DNA of 24,663 bases from Nanohaloarchaea archaeon PL-Br10_U2g27 (GTDB lineage Archaea > Nanohalarchaeota > Nanosalinia > Nanosalinales > Nanosalinaceae): assembly GCA_001564035.1 (NCBI GenBank), contig LKMX01000003.1:1-24663 (forward strand), read 5' to 3'. Of this stretch, positions 21,641-24,663 are shown piece after piece; the stretch's first letter is position 1, and each line of letters opens with the position of its first letter. The translations under genes and the position numbers were made by a program. The notes beneath the pieces are model-generated. The model did not search any database and was not told the DNA's origin. It saw only the letters and a program-made list of their open reading frames with translations.

Positions 21641-21977
21641 CACACAAACCAGATACGACCTAGAAAGCGATTGCCTAGTCATCAAAAAGAAAGGAACTAA
21701 AATAAAAGAATCAATAAGCCTGGGAAACATGACCATCGACTTCGACAATCAAGGCCGCGTAACCGGTCTACAACTCCTCAACGCCTCAAAAATAATGAGC
21801 TTCACAAAAGAAGTAGACAACCCAGAAAAAGTACTTCAAAACATACAAACAGCAACACTCGAACAAAAATGGTTCGAAGACGGCCTATTCGTAAAAGCCC
21901 AAATACACGGAGACCTCGACGGAGAAAAACAAGAAGCAATAATCAACACCAACGCACCCAACATATCACTAGCCTAA
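21633..21977 (+). CDS. DUF2283-family protein
   Basis: The 114-residue protein has TRYDLESDCLVIKKKGTKIKES (near 5-26) and MTIDFDNQGRVTGLQLLNASK (near 32-52), which fit the DUF2283 pattern (YD-x3-D-x-L-x-I, then DxDxxGxVxGxEILxAS). This small beta domain is usually encoded beside DUF4258 genes and is thought to act as their antitoxin-like partner. ATG at 21633 is preferred; a TTG two codons earlier is possible. The stop overlaps, by four bases, the stop of a start-less reverse-strand frame. Confidence 0.7.
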   Translation: MSNTQTRYDLESDCLVIKKKGTKIKESISLGNMTIDFDNQGRVTGLQLLNASKIMSFTKEVDNPEKVLQNIQTATLEQKWFEDGLFVKAQIHGDLDGEKQEAIINTNAPNISLA

Positions 21978-22150
21978 ACAGTTCTAAACTTCTCCAAAAT
22001 AGAGGCCTTCACATCTTCTTCAGTATCCAATGAATCAAGAACTGTTTCAACTTCTTTTTGATATTGAAAATCCGTTGTTTTCACCCATTTATCTGTAATA
22101 GGATTCCAGCTTTTGATCTCCTTTAAAAGTTTGTGAAGGCCTTCTGTTTT
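21974..22150 (-). pseudogene. Start-less open frame, probable gene remnant
   Basis: On the reverse strand a frame is open for 58 codons from a TAA at 22151-22153 to TAG at 21974-21976. It reads protein-like: EGLHKLLKEIKSWNPITDKW, then VKTTDFQYQKEVETVLDSLD, then TEEDVKASILEKFRTV. The only start candidates are internal (GTG giving a 36-residue peptide). The ABC-transporter promoter lies in its 5' part, so it looks like the tail of a truncated gene. Family not recognised. Confidence 0.35.
22121..22129 (+). promoter_or_regulatory. TATA-like box for the ABC transporter
   Basis: CTTTAAAAG lies 23 bases before the ATG at 22153, fitting a leaderless transcript. No ribosome-binding site is visible. 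Confidence 0.45.
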
Positions 22151-22152
22151 TT

Positions 22153-24024
22153 ATGGCGACTAATGTTTCTCCTTATAGTAATGTTGAGGATGATCCTTTT
22201 GGGGATGTGCGGGAGAATGTTGAGAATCCGATGAAGCGGCTTTTCTTTGGTTATGGTAGGAGGTATAGGTTGGCGTTTTTTGTGGGTTTGATTGGCAGTA
22301 TTTTTTCCAGGCTTTTGGACTTGATGCCACCTTTGATTCTTGGTATTGCTATTGATACTGTTTTGACTGGTGATCAGGAGCTGTATGAGGCCTTGCCTTT
22401 GCTGGCTGAGAATCAGTTGCCTGTGACTGAGGAGGGCCAGTTATTGTTTTTGCTAGTTGCTTTGGGTTCTTCGTTTGTTTTTGCAGCGTTTTTCCATTAT
22501 TGGAGGAACTGGGGTTTCAATCTTTTTGCGCAGAACGTTCAGCATGATGTGCGTACTGATACTTATGAGCGGTTGCAGCAGTTGGATCTAGGTTTTTTCG
22601 CCGATAAGCAGACCGGCGAGTTGATGTCCGTGATGTCGAACGATGTGAATCAGTTGGAGACTTTTTTGAATGATGGTATGAACTCGAGTTTTAGGCTTGG
22701 CGTTATGGTTTTGGGTATTGGAGCGATTCTTTTCTGGATTAACTGGCAGCTTGCATTGATCGCGTTGCTGCCTGTGCCGTTGATAGCATTTTTCACTTAC
22801 TTTTTTGTGAAGGCTATTCAGCCGCGTTATGCTAAGATGAGGGCCTCGGTCGGAAAACTGAATTCCAGGCTTGAGAATAACTTGGGAGGTATTGAGGTGA
22901 TTAAGGCCTTTACTGCGGAGAAGTATGAGTCTTCAAGAGTTGTGCAGTCTTCTAGAGATTACTTTGATACTAACTGGGAGGCTGTGAAGATTAGAATCAA
23001 GTTTTTCCCTGCTATCAGGTTGTTGGCAGGCCTAGGATTTGTCGTGACGTTTACTGTCGGCAGTTTCTGGGTTTTGACAGGCGAAGCGCCAGGCCCGTTA
23101 ACAGGGACTTTGATGGTAGGCCAGTTTGTAACATTTATTTTGTATACCCAGCAGTTTGTGTGGCCTGTGGCACAGTTCGGTGAGATAATCAACATGTATC
23201 AGAGAGCCAAGGCCTCAACAGAGAGAATCTTTGGATTAATGGATGAGGAGCCAGCAATTGATAACGGCAACGAAAAATTGAGCGTAAGCAAGGGATTTGT
23301 GGAGTATAAAGATGTCAGTTTCTCTTATAATGAAGGTGAGAGTGTGCTTGACGGTATTGATTTTGATGTGAAGCCTGGTAATACAGTTGCTTTGGTCGGG
23401 CCTACTGGCGCTGGTAAGACGACTACTGCGAGATTGTTACCAAGGTTTTACAGGCCTGACAGTGGCGAGATCAGGGTTGACGGCCAAGATATTAGCAGTG
23501 TTTCAGTTGAAGGTTTGAGAGATAATATTGGTTACGTTGGCCAGACATCCTTCCTTTTCTCCGGGACTATAAAGGACAATATTGCTTATGGAGAAAGGGA
23601 GGCCTCATATGATGAGGTTGTTGAGGCTGCTAAAAAGGCTGAAGCCCATGAGTTCATTAAGGATCTGCCTCACGGCTATGATACCGAAGTAGGTGAGAGA
23701 GGTGTTAAGCTGTCAGGCGGTCAGAGGCAGAGAATCACGATCGCTAGGACGATTTTGAAAGATCCTAAAATTTTGATCTTTGATGAAGCTACAAGCGATG
23801 TTGATACTGAGACAGAGAAGAAGATTCAGAAAAGTATTCAACGTTTGACAGAGGATAAAACTACTTTAGCTATTGCACACAGACTTTCAACGATTAGAAG
23901 CGCTGATAAAATACTTGTAATGGAGAACGGCAGAATAATTGAAAGCGGGAGTCACGAAGAGCTTTTGAAAAAAGAAAACAAGTATTACCGGCTTTGGAAC
24001 GCGCAGATAGAAGACGCATCTTAA
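22153..24024 (+). CDS. ABC exporter, fused permease and ATPase (MsbA/MDR type)
   Basis: The 623-residue half-transporter works as a homodimer in the membrane. Six membrane helices occupy about residues 37-340, with the coupling stretches FNLFAQNVQHDVRTDTYERLQ and LENNLGGIEVIKAFTAEKYE. The nucleotide-binding domain has Walker A GPTGAGKT (416-423), Q-loop VGQTSFLFSGT, signature LSGGQ (520-524), Walker B ILIFDE (540-545), D-loop ATSDVD and H-loop AHRLST. Substrate may be a lipid, drug or peptide. Codon choice differs sharply from neighbours: many GTT, TTG, GAG, GAT and GGT codons where others use GTA, CTA, GAA, GAC and GGA. This suggests transfer or a different mutational history, yet six AGGCCT sites are present at normal density. 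Confidence 0.95.
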   Translation: MATNVSPYSNVEDDPFGDVRENVENPMKRLFFGYGRRYRLAFFVGLIGSIFSRLLDLMPPLILGIAIDTVLTGDQELYEALPLLAENQLPVTEEGQLLFLLVALGSSFVFAAFFHYWRNWGFNLFAQNVQHDVRTDTYERLQQLDLGFFADKQTGELMSVMSNDVNQLETFLNDGMNSSFRLGVMVLGIGAILFWINWQLALIALLPVPLIAFFTYFFVKAIQPRYAKMRASVGKLNSRLENNLGGIEVIKAFTAEKYESSRVVQSSRDYFDTNWEAVKIRIKFFPAIRLLAGLGFVVTFTVGSFWVLTGEAPGPLTGTLMVGQFVTFILYTQQFVWPVAQFGEIINMYQRAKASTERIFGLMDEEPAIDNGNEKLSVSKGFVEYKDVSFSYNEGESVLDGIDFDVKPGNTVALVGPTGAGKTTTARLLPRFYRPDSGEIRVDGQDISSVSVEGLRDNIGYVGQTSFLFSGTIKDNIAYGEREASYDEVVEAAKKAEAHEFIKDLPHGYDTEVGERGVKLSGGQRQRITIARTILKDPKILIFDEATSDVDTETEKKIQKSIQRLTEDKTTLAIAHRLSTIRSADKILVMENGRIIESGSHEELLKKENKYYRLWNAQIEDAS

Positions 24025-24098
24025 GAAATATTACCTCAATTGTCGGGTTCTGACCTCTCTAAGGCCTCAATCAAGGCCTTTCCCTTATTGATCCGAAC

Positions 24099-24107
24099 TT
24101 TTAAAAA
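24099..24107 (+). promoter_or_regulatory. TATA-like box before the candidate RNA gene
   Basis: TTTTAAAAA in the 486-base gap after the ABC transporter predicts a start near 24131. Confidence 0.35.
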
Positions 24108-24130
24108 GGCTGCTTCACAATGTAAATCTA

Positions 24131-24419
24131 TGACTCACGTTGCTCAGGCCTTAAAAGTTGTGCAGAGGTTTTCTAAATGGGTTAGCGTGAGCTCTAATAA
24201 TAGGTATAACTCCAATCTGTTTATCCTGTATATGTGATACAGGATGAGTAGGTTGGGATGGCCTGGCCTGTTCCTCAACTCAGGGGAACTCGGGTTACAG
24301 GGCCTAACCGAAAAAACTTGGTCTTGTCTGCTTGAAAACTGCATTACCTGCTTAAAGGTGAATAAACATAGAATAACACTCGTTACGCTGCCGAAATCCG
24401 GTTGAAAAGGTCTTTTTTT
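24131..24419 (+). ncRNA. Candidate structured non-coding RNA, family unknown
   Basis: The gap between the ABC transporter and the last gene holds no convincing protein but strong secondary structure. A 21-base-pair uninterrupted helix joins 24211-24231 to 24237-24257 with a 5-base loop. A 7-pair hairpin joins 24270-24276 to 24283-24289, and a 6-pair one joins 24344-24349 to 24356-24361. GGTTAG at 24180-24185 can close with CTAACC at 24304-24309. The seven wobble pairs in these hairpins are G-U only when read on the + strand; on the - strand they become A-C mismatches, so the RNA should be on +. A T7 run at 24413-24419 could terminate it. Size near 290 bases recalls RNase P or SRP RNA, but I find no conserved core of either. 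Confidence 0.45.
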
Positions 24420-24510
24420 GATCAAGGCCTTTTTTCCTTCTTCTTATTTTTTTATTTTGGATTGCGGAATGGAGAAGAGTTTTTTATTGTATGAATCTCA
24501 TGTTTGATGT

Positions 24511-24663
24511 ATGAATTTTGATGGTTTGCGCAGGCCTGTAGTGAGCGGAGTTGTATCGGTAGTTATTTCGCTAGTTGTTACTTATGGTTATCATTTGTTG
24601 GTGCACGCGAGCTCCGACATTGGATGGGCGTTGGTTGCTGTTGGTTTTGCATCGTTCTTCTCG
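24511..24663 (+). CDS. Membrane protein, N-terminal part only (runs off the window)
   Basis: The 51 codons from ATG at 24511 to the window edge read MNFDGLRRPVVSGVVSVVIS, then LVVTYGYHLLVHASSD, then IGWALVAVGFASFFS. Two hydrophobic segments (about 10-28 and 38-51) indicate an integral membrane protein with a short cytoplasmic N-terminus. AGGCCT encodes the Arg-Pro pair. Codon choice (GTT, TTG, GGT) resembles the ABC transporter rather than the rest of the window. Family not determinable from this fragment. Confidence 0.65.
   Translation, partial: MNFDGLRRPVVSGVVSVVISLVVTYGYHLLVHASSDIGWALVAVGFASFFS

Larger units (their letters stand above)
88..24537. repeat. Dispersed palindrome AGGCCT, 92 copies
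   Basis: Manual reading finds AGGCCT at 92 places. First bases include 88, 196, 265, 995, 1444, 1534, 1798, 1929, 1967, 2485, 2650, 3242, 3482, 3528, 3564, 4183, 4323, 4378, 5140, 5281, 5739, 5830, 6157, 6243, 6436, 6781, 7559, 7772, 8024, 8064, 8381, 8511, 9614, 9662, then similarly to 24062, 24074, 24146, 24425 and 24532. About 4-6 would be expected from base composition. In + strand genes, 30 sites read xxA-GGC-CTx (Gly-Leu), 19 read xAG-GCC-Txx (Ala) and 10 read AGG-CCT (Arg-Pro). Flanking bases vary, so the conserved unit is the six-base palindrome. Confidence 0.9.

Noticed and set aside
24040..24237. 65-codon ORF with TTG start after the ABC transporter
   Set aside because: Its sequence is not protein-like and its 3' part coincides with the 21-base-pair RNA helix.
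24180..24420. SRP RNA on the reverse strand (TAGGCCCTGTAACCC resembles the Alu-domain start)
   Set aside because: The strong helices have A-C mismatches on that strand and no helix 8 signature is found; the + strand folds better.

Overview
The window looks like a chromosomal segment of a halophilic DPANN archaeon, most likely a nanohaloarchaeon. It carries archaeal information-processing genes (PCNA, archaeo-eukaryotic primase, GINS, eL42, eS27, aIF2-alpha, Nop10, RpoK, uS2, L7Ae, eS28, eL24, aIF5B, XPD helicase, fibrillarin, Nop5). The proteins are very acidic, as expected for a salt-in halophile. Base composition is AT-leaning, several proteins are shortened, and the primase appears to be a single-chain fusion of the kind reported in DPANN archaea.

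Layout. 62-2888 is a replication block (pcn, primase, GINS), followed by pyrH. 3607-7433 is the conserved archaeal eL42-eS27-aIF2alpha-nop10-PAC2 cluster running into rpoK; a reverse-strand metallophosphoesterase and an ORF remnant split it between eS27 and aIF2alpha. 7477-9806 is eno-rps2 plus an FMN reductase. 9830-10628 holds two small coiled-coil proteins of unknown function. 10698-13181 is the L7Ae-eS28-eL24-aIF5B translation operon. 13185-15953 holds a membrane-anchored bifunctional-nuclease-family protein, the repair protein NreA with a C-terminal PCNA-binding motif, and a multi-pass membrane protein. 16045-18284 is XPD-like helicase plus FAD synthase.

18281-20715 is the C/D-RNP block (HTH protein, nop5, fibrillarin) on the reverse strand, with a ribbon-helix-helix/RelE toxin-antitoxin pair inserted head-on between nop5 and flpA. 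20862-21102 is a tRNA-Gly(UCC) gene surrounded by short perfect hairpins, followed by a second, interrupted copy of its 3' end. 21170-21977 is a small DUF4258/DUF2283-type module. 22153-24024 is an ABC exporter with codon usage unlike the rest. 24131-24419 looks like a structured RNA gene, and the window ends inside a small membrane protein gene.

The most striking signal cuts across all genes. The palindrome AGGCCT occurs 92 times by my manual count, about once per 270 bases, when composition predicts only about 4-6. It occurs in all three codon frames, on genes of both strands and between genes, yet is absent from all six ribosomal-protein genes. This resembles the HIP1 palindrome of cyanobacteria or DNA-uptake sequences more than a coding bias, and I know of no description of it in this lineage.

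First genes of transcription units often have a TATA-like box 24-31 bases before the start codon (leaderless mRNAs), whereas several internal genes carry a GGTGA ribosome-binding site. All functional calls come from reading motifs and gene order; no searches were run.
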